NCBI RefSeq assembly: GCF_019669905.1
Contig: NZ_AP019777.1
Coordinates: 3,348,001 to 3,412,000, forward strand
Origin: Methylomonas koyamae
GTDB lineage: Bacteria; Pseudomonadota; Gammaproteobacteria; Methylococcales; Methylomonadaceae
Reading direction: 5' to 3'
Length of the DNA stretch: 64,000 nt
Shown here: positions 1 through 9,423 of the stretch, in pieces
Numbering within the stretch: position 1 is the first letter of the stretch
Layout of the letters: each line of letters begins with the position of its first letter
Notes under the pieces: generated by a model
The model's database searches: none
Told to the model about the DNA's origin: nothing
The model's input: only the letters and a program-made list of their open reading frames with translations
Program-made: the position numbers and the translations under genes

Positions 1-938
1 CGCATCGCGCCGAAATCGTCGGAACTGACCGGATACAGGCCGGCGAATACCCGCGGCTGCACTTTCTCGAAACCCGGCAACACCTCGCTGGCCGGATTGT
101 CGGTCGCGGTAATGGTATCGCCCACCGGGGCACCGAAAATATCCTTGATACCGGCCACGATAAACCCGACTTCGCCGGTTGCCAGCTCTTGCTTTTCCAA
201 TTGCTTAGGCGTGAACACGCCCAGTTTGTCGACCGGATACGACTTGCCGGTCGACATCACGGTGATCTTTTGTCTACGCTTCAACGAGCCGTTGACGATC
301 CGCACCAGCGAGACCACGCCTAGGTAGTTGTCGAACCAGGAATCGATAATCAAGGCCTGCAACGGGCCGTCTGCATTACCGCTCGGCGGCGGAATTTTCC
401 GAATCAGTTGGTCCAGCACCGATTCGACGTTCAGACCGGTCTTGGCGCTGATCTGGCAAGCATCGTCGGCCGGAATGCCGATCACGTCCTCGATCTCGGC
501 CATGACCCGCTCCGGCTCGGCCGACGGCAGATCGATCTTGTTCAATACCGGAACCACTTCCAGGCCCTGCTCGATCGCAGTGTAACAGTTGGCCACGCTC
601 TGCGCTTCCACACCCTGGGCGGCATCAACTACCAGCAATGCACCTTCGCAAGCGGCTAACGAACGCGAGACTTCGTAGGAAAAATCGACATGGCCCGGGG
701 TATCGATGAAATTCAACTGGTAGGTTTCGCCGTCGCCGGCATTGTAATCAAGCGTAACGCTTTGCGCCTTGATGGTGATGCCGCGTTCCCGTTCCAGATC
801 CATGGAATCCAGCACTTGCGCCTCCATTTCCCGGTCGCTGAGCCCTCCGCAAATTTGAATGAACCGGTCCGCCAATGTCGATTTCCCGTGGTCGATATGG
901 GCGATGATGGAGAAATTTCTGATATGTTTTTGATCCAC
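1..938 (-). CDS. lepA: Translation elongation factor 4 (LepA), N-terminal part
   Basis: Translating the minus strand from the GTG at 938 gives an EF-4 GTPase: P-loop AHIDHGKST near residue 13, the switch II DTPGH motif, NKID, then the domain II beta-barrel. The gene runs off the left edge, so about 312 N-terminal codons are visible and the C-terminal domains are missing. A TAA codon lies directly before the GTG in frame, which forces this start or a later one. EF-4 is a ribosome-associated GTPase that remobilises stalled or mistranslocated ribosomes. It lies 68 bp downstream of zipA on the same strand and may be read from the same transcript. In pseudomonads ligA follows zipA instead. Confidence 0.95.
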   Translation of the reverse strand, partial: MDQKHIRNFSIIAHIDHGKSTLADRFIQICGGLSDREMEAQVLDSMDLERERGITIKAQSVTLDYNAGDGETYQLNFIDTPGHVDFSYEVSRSLAACEGALLVVDAAQGVEAQSVANCYTAIEQGLEVVPVLNKIDLPSAEPERVMAEIEDVIGIPADDACQISAKTGLNVESVLDQLIRKIPPPSGNADGPLQALIIDSWFDNYLGVVSLVRIVNGSLKRRQKITVMSTGKSYPVDKLGVFTPKQLEKQELATGEVGFIVAGIKDIFGAPVGDTITATDNPASEVLPGFEKVQPRVFAGLYPVSSDDFGAM

Positions 939-1006
939 TTAGCTTCTTGATAATACGTTGGTTTGTAATGACTTTACGGCGGCGGCCCTGCCGCCGGATG
1001 ACGGGT

Positions 1007-1738
1007 TCAGGCAGTAGCCAATATTTCCCGGAATTGGGCAACCGTCTCGGCGGTCAAGGGTTGCCGTTGATTGTCCCAGACCACTCCGTCCAGTGTGTCG
1101 GCCAGGGTATCGATGGTTTCCATGAAATCGTCGAATACCGCCAACGGATTATCGACTTCGCGCGGCTGCATAAAAAATACGATACCGGGGCAGTAGAATT
1201 CATCTAAATCGGTGTCGGGAAAGGTACCGGGATCGACCATGCTGGCCACGGCAAAATCCACCATCCGGTTCGCGTCGACCCGCTCGAACACTCTGACGCT
1301 GCCGTAGCGCAAACCGACCCGCTCGAAGGCATCGAACAAATCTTCGCCGTTGAAACCTTGGTCGGCACGGGCGACGATGCTGAATTCGATCAGAACCGGC
1401 AAATGGTTACGGCTGGCGGCCGGTGCGGGAGCAGCCGGGGCTTTTTCCGGCTCGCGCCGGGCGGCAACCGCTGCTTTCGGCGACGGCTTGATGGCTTTGT
1501 CGTCTAACAGCGCATCTCCATCAACCAAATCGTCGCCGATTTCGAACACGCCGATAGCGTCTTCATCGTCTTCAACGGCAAATTCGTCCACGGTTCTGTC
1601 GTCATAAGAATCGTCGTCGTAGTAATCGTCGGCGGCGCGTTTATAACGTAGCGATTTGACGAAATGCCACAACACCATGCCGATCATCACCAGCACGCCG
1701 ATCAAAATAATCACGACTCTTAATAATTCTTTATCCAT
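1007..1738 (-). CDS. zipA: Cell division protein ZipA
   Basis: A 243-residue protein with the ZipA plan: one N-terminal transmembrane helix (residues about 7-27) with a very short outside tail, an acidic linker rich in Asp and Tyr (35-80), a Pro/Ala stretch (90-110), and a C-terminal FtsZ-binding domain (about 112-240). ZipA anchors the FtsZ ring to the inner membrane at midcell. Its ATG shares one base with the TGA of smc, so the two are translationally coupled. The smc-zipA order is known from Pseudomonas and relatives. The family is poorly conserved in sequence, so the call rests on architecture and neighbourhood as well as on the C-terminal domain. Confidence 0.9.
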   Translation of the reverse strand: MDKELLRVVIILIGVLVMIGMVLWHFVKSLRYKRAADDYYDDDSYDDRTVDEFAVEDDEDAIGVFEIGDDLVDGDALLDDKAIKPSPKAAVAARREPEKAPAAPAPAASRNHLPVLIEFSIVARADQGFNGEDLFDAFERVGLRYGSVRVFERVDANRMVDFAVASMVDPGTFPDTDLDEFYCPGIVFFMQPREVDNPLAVFDDFMETIDTLADTLDGVVWDNQRQPLTAETVAQFREILATA

Positions 1739-4700
1739 CAGTTTTCCGCCATGCTTACCGCTTCATCAATATCCACCGCCACCATTCGGGATACCCCAGG
1801 CTCCTTCATGGTAACACCTGCTAGATGTTTTGCAATTTCCATTGTGACTTTGTTGTGTGAAATATACAAAAATTGGACGGTTGCCGACATGTCTTCCACC
1901 ATCTTCGAAAACCGCACGACATTGGCGTCGTCGAGCGGCGCGTCGACTTCGTCCAGCAAACAAAACGGCGCCGGATTCAGTTCGAAAATGGAGAAAACCA
2001 AGGCAACCGCGGTCAAGGCCTTTTCGCCGCCGGACAACAGATGGATAGAGCTATTCCGCTTCCCGGGCGGCCGGGCAATAATGTTGACGCCGGCTTCCAG
2101 CAAATCGTCTTCGGTCAATTCCAGATAGGCCTGGCCGCCGCCGAACAAGCGCGGAAACTTCTCTTTCAGACCGTTGTTGATCTTGTCGAACGTTTCCTTA
2201 AAGCGTTGCCGGCTCTCGCGGTCGATCTTGCTGATCGCCTGGTCCAGCGTATTCAGCGCATCCACCAAGTCATCGTGCTGTTCGTTCAGGAACTTCATCC
2301 GTTCCGACTGGGTTTTGTATTCCTCGATCGCGGTTAAGTTGATCGAACCCAAGCGTTCGATCTGCTCGACCAGTTCGTCGACTTCGCGCTTCCATTGGCT
2401 TTCGCTGGCGCCGTCCCGCAGGTTGGCCAGTATGGCCTCCGGATCGGCATCCACTTCGGCCAGTTGTTCGGCTACGGTTTGTTGCCTGACCTTGCTGTCC
2501 TGCTGCTCGAAACGAATTTGATCCAGGGCTTCCTTTTGTTTTTCCAACGCCCGCTGGGTTTGCGAATATTGTTCTGCCAATTGGCTGACCGATTGCTCGC
2601 TGGCCTGCTGCGCTTGGCGCTCGGCGCGCAGGCCGTCCTCGAATTGTTGTTTTTTTTCCAACAACTCTTCCAATTGCATGCGCTCGTCGTCCAACGGCGC
2701 CAAGGCATATTGCAGCTTGTGTTCCAATTCAGCGATGCGGTCGGCCGCTTGCTGGTGCTGCACTTGCAAGCGCTCGATCTGCTTGGCGGTCAAGATTTCC
2801 GACGATTTCAACGATTCGATCTGGGCGTGCAAACGGTGCAAATGCCGGCGGGCTTCGTCGACCGAGGCATCGGTATTCTGCTGGCGGGCCTGCAGTTCCT
2901 GACTGAGCCGCTCCAATTCGGCTTTGCGTTCGCCCAAATCGCCTAAAGCCAGCTCGGCGTCCTGTTTGATCAGTTCCGCTTCGGAGATGCTCTCGACAAG
3001 CTCGGCCAGATGCTGGCCGATCTCGTCGATCTCATGATCTAACTGCTCCAGGCGGCGCTTTTGCTGTTCGAAGCGCGCGGCCTGGGCACTGTATTCGGCA
3101 CTTTTTGCCGAGAACTCGGCACTCAATAATTTTTCTTTCTGCTGGTATTGCTCGCGATGGCTTTCCGCGGCTTTCAACTCGTGCTCGCAATGCTCCAGTT
3201 GCTGCTCGTGCTCGGCAATCGCCATCTGCAATTCGCTTTGCCGCAACTTTAACTCGCGCAGCTCTTTCTCGCGATGCAACACGCCGGCCTTGCTATCGCT
3301 GCCCCGGCTGACCTTGATCCAGTCCCGACCCAACCAAGTGCCGTCCGCCAGCACCACCGATTCGTGCGCCTGCAACGGCAGTTGCCGCGCCTGCCGCATC
3401 GACTCGGCGCAATAAATTCCGCTCAACAAACTGTCCAGCCGCCAACGGCTGCGGACTTTGCCGGCCAGAGTTTCTGCAGCAGCCGATCCGGCGGCGGCCG
3501 GATGGGTTTCGAACACAATCAGCGACTGCTTGTTCAACTCTTGCAACTCGGCCAAAATCGCGTCGGCGCTGTCGATGCAGATCGCTTCCAAATAGCTGCC
3601 CAACACGGTTTCGGCCGCAGTTTCCCAACCTTCGTCCGCTTCCACGAATTCAGCCAGGCGCGGCTGCTGTTCCAGCCCCATTTGCTCCAGCCAGGCGCCG
3701 AGCTCTTTCTTGTCCTTACCCATCGCATGTTGCTGCAACAATTCCAGCGAACTGATCTTGCCGTTGACTTTTTGCAATTCGGCGCGATCGGCGTGCAAGC
3801 GTTCCTGAATCTGTTTGATTTCGGGCCGCAACTCGCCGATACGTTGCAATACCGCATCCAAGTCGTGCTGCAACTGCCGGCGCTCGGCTTCGATTAGTTC
3901 GATGCTGCTATCCAACGCTTCCAATTCCAGTTGCAACTGGGTATCGGCCAAACCGTGGCGTTCGCTGTGCAATTTATCGAGCCGGGCTTGCAACTGCCTG
4001 CTTTGGTTTTCCAATTGAACCAGCTTTGTGCGTTGCACTTCGACTTGCTCCCGATAACCGGCATTTTCGGCCAGGAAAGCTTCCCATTGCTGTTGCCATT
4101 GCTGCTTTTGCAGATGCGCGTCCTGCTGGATACCCAGCAAATCTTCCTCGCGCTCCTTGGCCACCACCATGGTTTCTTCGGCCTCCAGCAGCGTCTGCCG
4201 AATTTCTTCGAGTTGCTGCCTATCCAACTCGCACTCGGCCTGCGCGTGCTCGGCTTGCTGCTTCAAGCGCTCGATCTCGACCAGGGTTTCTTCGTGGCTC
4301 TTCTGGTTGTGCTTGATGGTTTGTTCCAGCCGGCTGACCTCGGCTACCAGCGCGGTGTATTCCGCCTGCGTCGAATCCAGATGCTGCTGCTGGGCTTTTT
4401 GTTCGCCGCGTTTCAGCTCCATAGCCTTCTCAGTATCGCGCAGCAACACGAACAAGCGATTATGTTCTTCGGCAATACTCTGCAACTTGGCTTCGAGTTG
4501 TTGCGCCGAACGTTGAAAATTGCGCCAGCGCATCGCCAGCAATTCCTGTTTGAATTGCCGCTCCTGTTTTTTCAACTCGGTGTACTTTTCGGCCTTTTCG
4601 GCTTGGCGAGCCAGGTTTTTGATCTGCTTTTCCACCTCGTCGCGCAGATCGTTCAAGCGTTCCAGATTTTCCCGGGTGTGGCGCATGCGGGTTTCGGTTT

Positions 4701-5235
4701 CCGAGCGGCGCTCCTTATATTTGGAAACGCCGGCCGCCTCTTCGATATGGACCCGCAAATCTTCCGGCTTGGCTTCCACCATGCGCGAAATCGTACCCTG
4801 CTCGATAATCGCGTAGCTACGCGAGCCTAAGCCGGTGCCCAGAAACAAATCGGTAATATCTTTACGCCGGCATTTGGAGCCGTTGAGCATGAATAGCGAC
4901 TGGCCGTCGCGGCTGACTTGGCGCTTGATCGAAATCGTTGCGTATTTGGCGTATTCGCCGCCGGCCTTGCCTTCGCTGTTGTCGAATACCAGCTCCACCG
5001 AGGCGATGCTGACCGGCTTGCGGCCGGACGAGCCGTTGAAAATCACGTCGGCCATATTGCCGCCGCGCAAGTGCTTGGCCGAACTCTCGCCCATGACCCA
5101 GCGCACCGCGTCGATGATATTGGACTTGCCGCAACCGTTAGGCCCGACGATCGCGGTCAGATTGCCGTTGATCGGTATCGTGGTGGGATCGACGAAGGAT
5201 TTGAATCCAGCAAGTTTGATTTTCTCCAGCTTCAT
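1738..5235 (-). CDS. smc: Chromosome segregation ATPase Smc
   Basis: A 1165-residue SMC protein. The Walker A motif GPNGCGKSN is at residues 31-39. Long Gln/Glu/Leu-rich coiled coils flank a hinge around residues 515-640. The C-terminal head carries the LSGGEK signature from about 1067, and Walker B with the D-loop (LLDEVDAPLDD) follows about 25 residues later. The length is normal for bacterial Smc. It forms the condensin-like ring that compacts and segregates the chromosome; ScpA and ScpB partners are not in this window. Having Smc rather than MukB separates this organism from enteric bacteria. It is the first gene of smc-zipA(-lepA), and its promoter should lie in the 222-bp divergent gap before the diguanylate cyclase gene. 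Confidence 0.98.
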   Translation of the reverse strand: MKLEKIKLAGFKSFVDPTTIPINGNLTAIVGPNGCGKSNIIDAVRWVMGESSAKHLRGGNMADVIFNGSSGRKPVSIASVELVFDNSEGKAGGEYAKYATISIKRQVSRDGQSLFMLNGSKCRRKDITDLFLGTGLGSRSYAIIEQGTISRMVEAKPEDLRVHIEEAAGVSKYKERRSETETRMRHTRENLERLNDLRDEVEKQIKNLARQAEKAEKYTELKKQERQFKQELLAMRWRNFQRSAQQLEAKLQSIAEEHNRLFVLLRDTEKAMELKRGEQKAQQQHLDSTQAEYTALVAEVSRLEQTIKHNQKSHEETLVEIERLKQQAEHAQAECELDRQQLEEIRQTLLEAEETMVVAKEREEDLLGIQQDAHLQKQQWQQQWEAFLAENAGYREQVEVQRTKLVQLENQSRQLQARLDKLHSERHGLADTQLQLELEALDSSIELIEAERRQLQHDLDAVLQRIGELRPEIKQIQERLHADRAELQKVNGKISSLELLQQHAMGKDKKELGAWLEQMGLEQQPRLAEFVEADEGWETAAETVLGSYLEAICIDSADAILAELQELNKQSLIVFETHPAAAGSAAAETLAGKVRSRWRLDSLLSGIYCAESMRQARQLPLQAHESVVLADGTWLGRDWIKVSRGSDSKAGVLHREKELRELKLRQSELQMAIAEHEQQLEHCEHELKAAESHREQYQQKEKLLSAEFSAKSAEYSAQAARFEQQKRRLEQLDHEIDEIGQHLAELVESISEAELIKQDAELALGDLGERKAELERLSQELQARQQNTDASVDEARRHLHRLHAQIESLKSSEILTAKQIERLQVQHQQAADRIAELEHKLQYALAPLDDERMQLEELLEKKQQFEDGLRAERQAQQASEQSVSQLAEQYSQTQRALEKQKEALDQIRFEQQDSKVRQQTVAEQLAEVDADPEAILANLRDGASESQWKREVDELVEQIERLGSINLTAIEEYKTQSERMKFLNEQHDDLVDALNTLDQAISKIDRESRQRFKETFDKINNGLKEKFPRLFGGGQAYLELTEDDLLEAGVNIIARPPGKRNSSIHLLSGGEKALTAVALVFSIFELNPAPFCLLDEVDAPLDDANVVRFSKMVEDMSATVQFLYISHNKVTMEIAKHLAGVTMKEPGVSRMVAVDIDEAVSMAEN

Positions 5236-5457
5236 GACTGGTTAAGGGGTTCCGAACCAACTACAAAACCGTGCATTATCCTCGAAATGGCATGGCGAAT
5301 GGAACGGATTTTAGGATACTGCCCGCAGCTTGCACGTTGCTTGCAAATCGGGCTATGGAATTTGCCGCTTAGCGTGCGAAAATTTTGGTTGTCCTTCGGC
5401 CGCCCCTAACACGTCTCGGCCCAAGCATTTCTAACCGGCCACAAATGGATTGATTCG

Positions 5458-6642
5458 ATGAACCTTGACCTGCGCACGATGATGGTAATGATTGCCGTGC
5501 TCAGCTTTTTACTGTCCATCCTGCTACTGGTCGCCAGCCTGCACGCCCGCGGCATCAAGGGACTGCGCCACTGGTCGATGGCCAGCCTGTTCATCAGCTT
5601 CGGCGCCGGCCTGGCGTATCCGGCTCTGCTACCGCAGCCGGGTTGGAATATCGTTGCCGGAGCCGCCTTTCTGGCGGCGGGTTCCGCCCTGCAATTCCTG
5701 GGAATTCAAGCTTTCAAGAACCGGCCCTGCCAATGCCGCTGGCTACTGCTGGCGGTCGGCTTAGTGATTGGCTTCAGTGCTTGGTTCACGCTGTTCGAAC
5801 CCAATACGCAATTGCGCGCCGTTGCCAATTCCTTGATATTTGCCGGCATCAATTTCGCCTGCGCCCGCTCGCTGCTGATTCCGCTGGCGTCCTACCAGAG
5901 AACCGCGCACTGGCTGACCGGCGCCTCTTTCGCCGTGTTGGGACTAGTTTACGTCGCCAGAGCCGTGTCGATATTTTCCGCGCCGGCGGCGGATTACGGC
6001 CTGTTCAATCCGATACCGCTCAATCCGTTGATGTTTTTTGCCGGCAGCGTCATTCAGCTATTCTTGAGCTTCGGTTTCGTCTTGATGGTGTCCTACCGGA
6101 TGGCGGCCGAATTGGAAAATCTGGCTGCCATCGACGCGCTGACCGGCGCCTGGAACCGGCGCAGTTTGGACCTGGAATGCCAACGTCTGCTGGCTAGAAG
6201 CGCGCGGCGCAAAGAGGCTCTGGCCGTACTGATGCTCGATGTCGACTATTTCAAACGCATTAACGACGTTCACGGCCACCAAGCCGGCGACCAAGTCTTG
6301 AAACAACTGATACAAAACGCCAAAAGCCAGATTCGCGGCGAGGATTATCTGGCACGCTACGGCGGCGAGGAATTTTGCCTGATCCTGCCCTGCACCAACG
6401 AGAAGGAAGCCAACCATTTGGCGGAAAGACTGCGCCAGATGCAAGCCACCCGGCCGACGCATTGGCAAGGCCAATCCATCACCAGCACAATCAGTATCGG
6501 CATCGCCGGTTCGGACAGTATCGGTTTGAATTTCGCCGCACTGCTGCAAGCCGCCGATACCGCCCTGTACCGGGCCAAGCAGGCCGGACGCAATCGAGTA
6601 GCCAATTTCTCGGACATTTCGCTACAGGAATTGGGCGAGTAG
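5458..6642 (+). CDS. Membrane-bound diguanylate cyclase (GGDEF)
   Basis: A 394-residue protein with about six hydrophobic segments in residues 5-215, followed by a GGDEF domain. The active-site motif is GGEEF at 302-306. An inhibitory I-site, RGED at 293-296, lies exactly five residues upstream, so the enzyme is predicted to make cyclic di-GMP from two GTP and to be product-inhibited. Other conserved blocks are DALTGAWNRR and LDVDYFKRIND. The N-terminal sensor resembles no input domain I can name. The gene stands alone, divergent from smc, and converges on the next gene across a strong stem-loop. Its signal is unknown. Confidence 0.93.
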   Translation: MNLDLRTMMVMIAVLSFLLSILLLVASLHARGIKGLRHWSMASLFISFGAGLAYPALLPQPGWNIVAGAAFLAAGSALQFLGIQAFKNRPCQCRWLLLAVGLVIGFSAWFTLFEPNTQLRAVANSLIFAGINFACARSLLIPLASYQRTAHWLTGASFAVLGLVYVARAVSIFSAPAADYGLFNPIPLNPLMFFAGSVIQLFLSFGFVLMVSYRMAAELENLAAIDALTGAWNRRSLDLECQRLLARSARRKEALAVLMLDVDYFKRINDVHGHQAGDQVLKQLIQNAKSQIRGEDYLARYGGEEFCLILPCTNEKEANHLAERLRQMQATRPTHWQGQSITSTISIGIAGSDSIGLNFAALLQAADTALYRAKQAGRNRVANFSDISLQELGE

Positions 6643-6674
6643 CCACTGCCGCAGCTTACGCGACCGCACGGACC

Positions 6675-6705
6675 ACGCAACCCGCTTGCCGCTAGCGGGT
6701 TGCGT
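6675..6705. terminator. Stem-loop between convergent genes
   Basis: A perfect 12-bp inverted repeat (6675-6686 with 6694-6705) encloses a 7-base loop, between the stop of the cyclase gene and the stop of the convergent unknown gene. No T-run follows on either strand, so it could stop transcription both ways only weakly, or protect mRNA 3' ends. Confidence 0.5.
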
Positions 6706-6718
6706 TAACGGGGATGAA

Positions 6719-7072
6719 TCAGTTCAACAGCGTGCGCACGCGGTCGGCGGAAGTGTTGCCATAGGCTGCCAAAGCTTCGGCCGGATTCCGGTTAACCCCG
6801 GAGATCAACGCTCCTAGCGCCTGCTGGGCTTGCTCCCGATTGGCGATTTGCGGAGCTCTGTCATTGGGCTGCGTAGCCGCGGCTTGCGAGCGTTTCAACG
6901 ATTCTTCCGATAGCACCAGCGTATCGGTGGACACCGCCCGGTTTTCCTGGTTAGTCGCGTCCTGCTCGACCGGTTTGCGCCGCTCGGTAAGTTCTTCGGT
7001 GGCGGTTTTACGCGACCCCGTCACTTGGTTCAAGGCAACGTTTTGTTGGGGATGACTGGTATTGATTTCCAT
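6719..7072 (-). CDS. Hypothetical protein, 117 aa
   Basis: A small, polar, Gln/Asn/Ala-rich protein with no transmembrane segment, no cysteine and no motif I recognise. The start is chosen at the ATG at 7072 because a GGAGG ribosome-binding site sits 6 bases upstream; an ATG at 7108 in the same frame lacks one. The middle carries a short block STDTLVLSEES, and the C-terminus (LGALISGVNRNPAEALAAYG) could form helices. Small proteins of this look are sometimes encoded near flagellar genes, but nothing here supports that. The strong ribosome site and codon use like its neighbours support it as a real gene. Confidence 0.6.
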   Translation of the reverse strand: MEINTSHPQQNVALNQVTGSRKTATEELTERRKPVEQDATNQENRAVSTDTLVLSEESLKRSQAAATQPNDRAPQIANREQAQQALGALISGVNRNPAEALAAYGNTSADRVRTLLN

Positions 7073-7350
7073 GATCGCCTCCACTGGGTGGTTAAATAAT
7101 TCGATCAAAAAAGAGCCTATGGCTTTACAGTCGGAATTCTAACTCAAGCCAAAGACTTTGCTGACTATTTGTTTCTGATTTTCCGGGAAAATTCGCATCC
7201 CAGCAACCTCGGCAAACGCAGGTGGCGGCAGACCGCTCGCGGCGACCGGCTGAATCAAAAGATTAATAGCCCCGGCCTTTAAGCTGGTAAAATTTCGTCT
7301 TTGCGGCAGATTGAGCGCGGCAAACTTTTAACACCCGAGTAATTATCACG

Positions 7351-7740
7351 ATGACCACCCAACCCAGCTCAGATTTAACCACTTTCGAAAACCCGCGCCC
7401 GGCGCGCGATTTCACGATCCGTATCGACATCCCGGAATTCACCTGCCTGTGCCCGATGACCGGCCAGCCGGATTTCGCCAAACTAACGATAGAGTACGTG
7501 CCGGACCGGCTCTGCGTGGAGTTGAAATCCTTAAAACTTTACATGTGGACCTTCCGCGAACGCGGTGCGTTTCACGAGGCGGTCACTAACGAAATTCTCG
7601 ATCATATCGTTGCGGCGATTTCGCCCAATTTCATGCGCCTGCGGGCCGAATTCAATGTGCGCGGCGGCATTTACACGACAGTGGTGGCCGAGCACCGCAA
7701 CCCGAATTGGCAAGCGCCGGCGCCGGTGACGCTGCCCTAA
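7351..7740 (+). CDS. queF: NADPH-dependent 7-cyano-7-deazaguanine reductase QueF
   Basis: A 129-residue short-type (YkvM-like) QueF, which reduces the nitrile preQ0 to the amine preQ1 in queuosine tRNA modification. Visible signatures are [11 protein letters not shown], with catalytic Cys34 and Asp41 in the usual 7-residue spacing, the [10 protein letters not shown] block matching the family's ESKSLKLY, and FRERGAFHE. The 5' gap of about 280 bp to the divergent unknown gene shows no clear preQ1 riboswitch. The next gene starts 6 bp after the stop, suggesting cotranscription with the FlhB-like gene and psd. Confidence 0.95.
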   Translation: MTTQPSSDLTTFENPRPARDFTIRIDIPEFTCLCPMTGQPDFAKLTIEYVPDRLCVELKSLKLYMWTFRERGAFHEAVTNEILDHIVAAISPNFMRLRAEFNVRGGIYTTVVAEHRNPNWQAPAPVTLP

Positions 7741-7745
7741 ACCTC

Positions 7746-8030
7746 GTGAGCGGCAGAACCTTTTATAACGCCGACATTGCCGTCGCGCTCAAGTACGACG
7801 GCAAAAACGCACCCAAAGTCACCGCCAAGGGCGAAGGTTTTACCGCTCAGCAAATTTTGGCTATCGCCGAAAAACACGGCGTCCCGTTGCAAAACCAGCC
7901 GGAACTGGCGCGGATATTGGCGCAAATTCCGCTGGGCGAGGAAATCCCCCAACAACTTTACGTCGCCGTTGCCGAAGTCATCGCCTTCGCTTACTTCCTC
8001 AGCGGCAAATCACCCGATCCCGAACCATGA
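7746..8030 (+). CDS. Stand-alone FlhB C-terminal-domain protein
   Basis: A 94-residue protein starting at the GTG at 7746, matching the cytoplasmic C-terminal domain of FlhB/YscU export-switch proteins: ADIAVALKYD, then APKVTAKGEG, AIAEKHGVPL, ARILAQIPLGEEIP and LYVAVAEVIAFAYFL. The FlhB membrane domain is absent, and the autocleavage NPTH motif is replaced by GKNAPK, so self-cleavage is not expected. Free-standing homologues (Bacillus YlqH, Pseudomonas FhlB types) are known; their role in flagellar export is poorly defined. Its stop overlaps the psd start by 4 bp (ATGA). An ATG at 7707 in the same frame would overlap queF and add unrelated residues, so the GTG is preferred. Confidence 0.8.
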   Translation: MSGRTFYNADIAVALKYDGKNAPKVTAKGEGFTAQQILAIAEKHGVPLQNQPELARILAQIPLGEEIPQQLYVAVAEVIAFAYFLSGKSPDPEP

Positions 8031-8887
8031 GCTTAAAACAGATCTGCACCGTTCTGCCCCAATACGCCCTGCCCCACCATTTGCTGTCGGGCTGGATGGC
8101 CACGCTGACCCATTGCCGCAACAAAACCTGGAAAAACCTGTTCATTCGAACCATCAGCCGGGTTTACGGCGTCAACCTGGAAGAAGCCAAGTATCAAGAC
8201 CTCGAGCGCTATGCCAGCTTCAACGAATTTTTCACTCGCGAATTGAAAGACGGCGTCCGGCCGATCGCGGCCGCGGCGGAGGCGATTGCCTGCCCGGCCG
8301 ACGGCGTTATCAGCCAAGCCGGGGCGATTAGCGGCGGCCGAATTTTTCAAGCCAAAGGCCACGATTATTCGGCGCTGGAATTGCTCGGTGGCGATGCCGA
8401 GCGGGCGGCCGCCTTCGAAAACGGCAGCTTCGCCACCATCTATCTGTCGCCCAAAGATTACCATCGCCTGCACATGCCGCTGAGCGGAACGCTAACGGAA
8501 ATGGTGCACGTTCCGGGCCGCCTGTTCAGCGTCAATAACACCACGGTCGGAGCCGTGCCGAATCTGTTTGCCCGTAACGAACGCGTTGTTTGCCTGTTCG
8601 ATACCGAGGCCGGGCCGATGGCATTGGTGCTGGTCGGGGCAATCTTCGTTTCCAGCATCGAAACAGTGTGGCATGGCGTGGTTACGCCGCCATCCATTAG
8701 CGCGCCGAGGACTTGGCGGTATCAAGACAACCCGCCGCTACTGGAAAAAGGCGCCGAAATGGGCCGCTTCAACATGGGCTCGACGATTATCGTGCTCTTT
8801 GGCCAAGACCGGACCGCCTGGAACCAGGATCTAAACGCCGGCAAGCCGGTCAAGCTCGGCGAACAGATCGGCCGCCGCTTGAAATGA
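8027..8887 (+). CDS. psd: Phosphatidylserine decarboxylase proenzyme
   Basis: A 286-residue enzyme of the usual length that decarboxylates phosphatidylserine to phosphatidylethanolamine at the inner membrane. Conserved blocks include FNEFFTRELK near the N-terminus, PADGVIS, KDYHRLHMP with its catalytic His, and FNMGST near residue 255. The Ser of GST becomes the pyruvoyl cofactor when the chain self-cleaves into beta and alpha subunits; Met replaces the more common Leu before GST. It is translationally coupled to the FlhB-like gene upstream. No stop-like hairpin is evident after it. Confidence 0.97.
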   Translation: MSLKQICTVLPQYALPHHLLSGWMATLTHCRNKTWKNLFIRTISRVYGVNLEEAKYQDLERYASFNEFFTRELKDGVRPIAAAAEAIACPADGVISQAGAISGGRIFQAKGHDYSALELLGGDAERAAAFENGSFATIYLSPKDYHRLHMPLSGTLTEMVHVPGRLFSVNNTTVGAVPNLFARNERVVCLFDTEAGPMALVLVGAIFVSSIETVWHGVVTPPSISAPRTWRYQDNPPLLEKGAEMGRFNMGSTIIVLFGQDRTAWNQDLNAGKPVKLGEQIGRRLK

Positions 8888-8935
8888 GGCCAACCTTCGC
8901 CGATTCCCCGCCGACATGCGTTTAGCCGGCCTAGT

Positions 8936-8945
8936 GTGGCATAAT
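8936..8945 (+). promoter_or_regulatory. Possible extended -10 promoter of yajC-secD
   Basis: GTGGCATAAT resembles a -10 element and lies about 58 bp before the yajC ATG. No good -35 box is seen at the proper distance, so the call is tentative. Confidence 0.3.
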
Positions 8946-9002
8946 GGCCGCTTGTCCGCCGAGCCGGACCATTAAAACAACGACAACAACACGAGGATTA
9001 AT

Positions 9003-9347
9003 ATGAGTTTTTTGATTTCCGACGCAATGGCTCAGACTGCGCCTGCTATTCAACAACCGGGTTTCGAGGGCATGCTGTTTCCACTGGGCATTTTGATATT
9101 TTTCTATTTCTTGTTCATTCGCCCGCAAGCCAAACGCAACAAAGAGCAGAAACAAATGCTGGCCGCACTCAGTAAAGGCGCAGAAGTCGTAACCAGCGGC
9201 GGCATTCTGGGCAAAGTCGCGGAATTGGACGATAACTTCGTCAAACTGGAAGTCTCCGACAATAGCTTCATCCAAGTGCAACGCCACGCTATTGCCAGCA
9301 TGATGCCCAAAGGCACTTACAAAACCTTGAACAACAAAAAATCCTAA
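9003..9347 (+). CDS. yajC: Preprotein translocase subunit YajC
   Basis: A 114-residue protein with one N-terminal transmembrane helix (about 22-40) ending in the family signature FLFIRPQAKR, followed by a small cytoplasmic beta domain (VTSGGILGKV, VKLEVSDNSFIQVQRHAI). YajC associates with SecDF and SecYEG at the inner membrane. A GAGG site precedes the ATG. It lies 76 bp upstream of secD. The queA-tgt genes that often precede yajC are not here. Confidence 0.96.
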   Translation: MSFLISDAMAQTAPAIQQPGFEGMLFPLGILIFFYFLFIRPQAKRNKEQKQMLAALSKGAEVVTSGGILGKVAELDDNFVKLEVSDNSFIQVQRHAIASMMPKGTYKTLNNKKS

Positions 9348-9423
9348 ACCGAACCGTCGTAACCCGTTTACTTCCCGCTTTTACCCGCAACAGTCCGGCT
9401 GTTACTGCTTTAACGGAATAACC

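Noticed and set aside
3274..4830. Two long plus-strand frames opposite smc
   Set aside because: Leu/Gln-rich translations are the reverse reading of the Smc coiled coil.
7073..7350. Possible preQ1 riboswitch upstream of queF
   Set aside because: No recognisable aptamer hairpin plus A-rich tail near the start; short-type queF also occurs without one.
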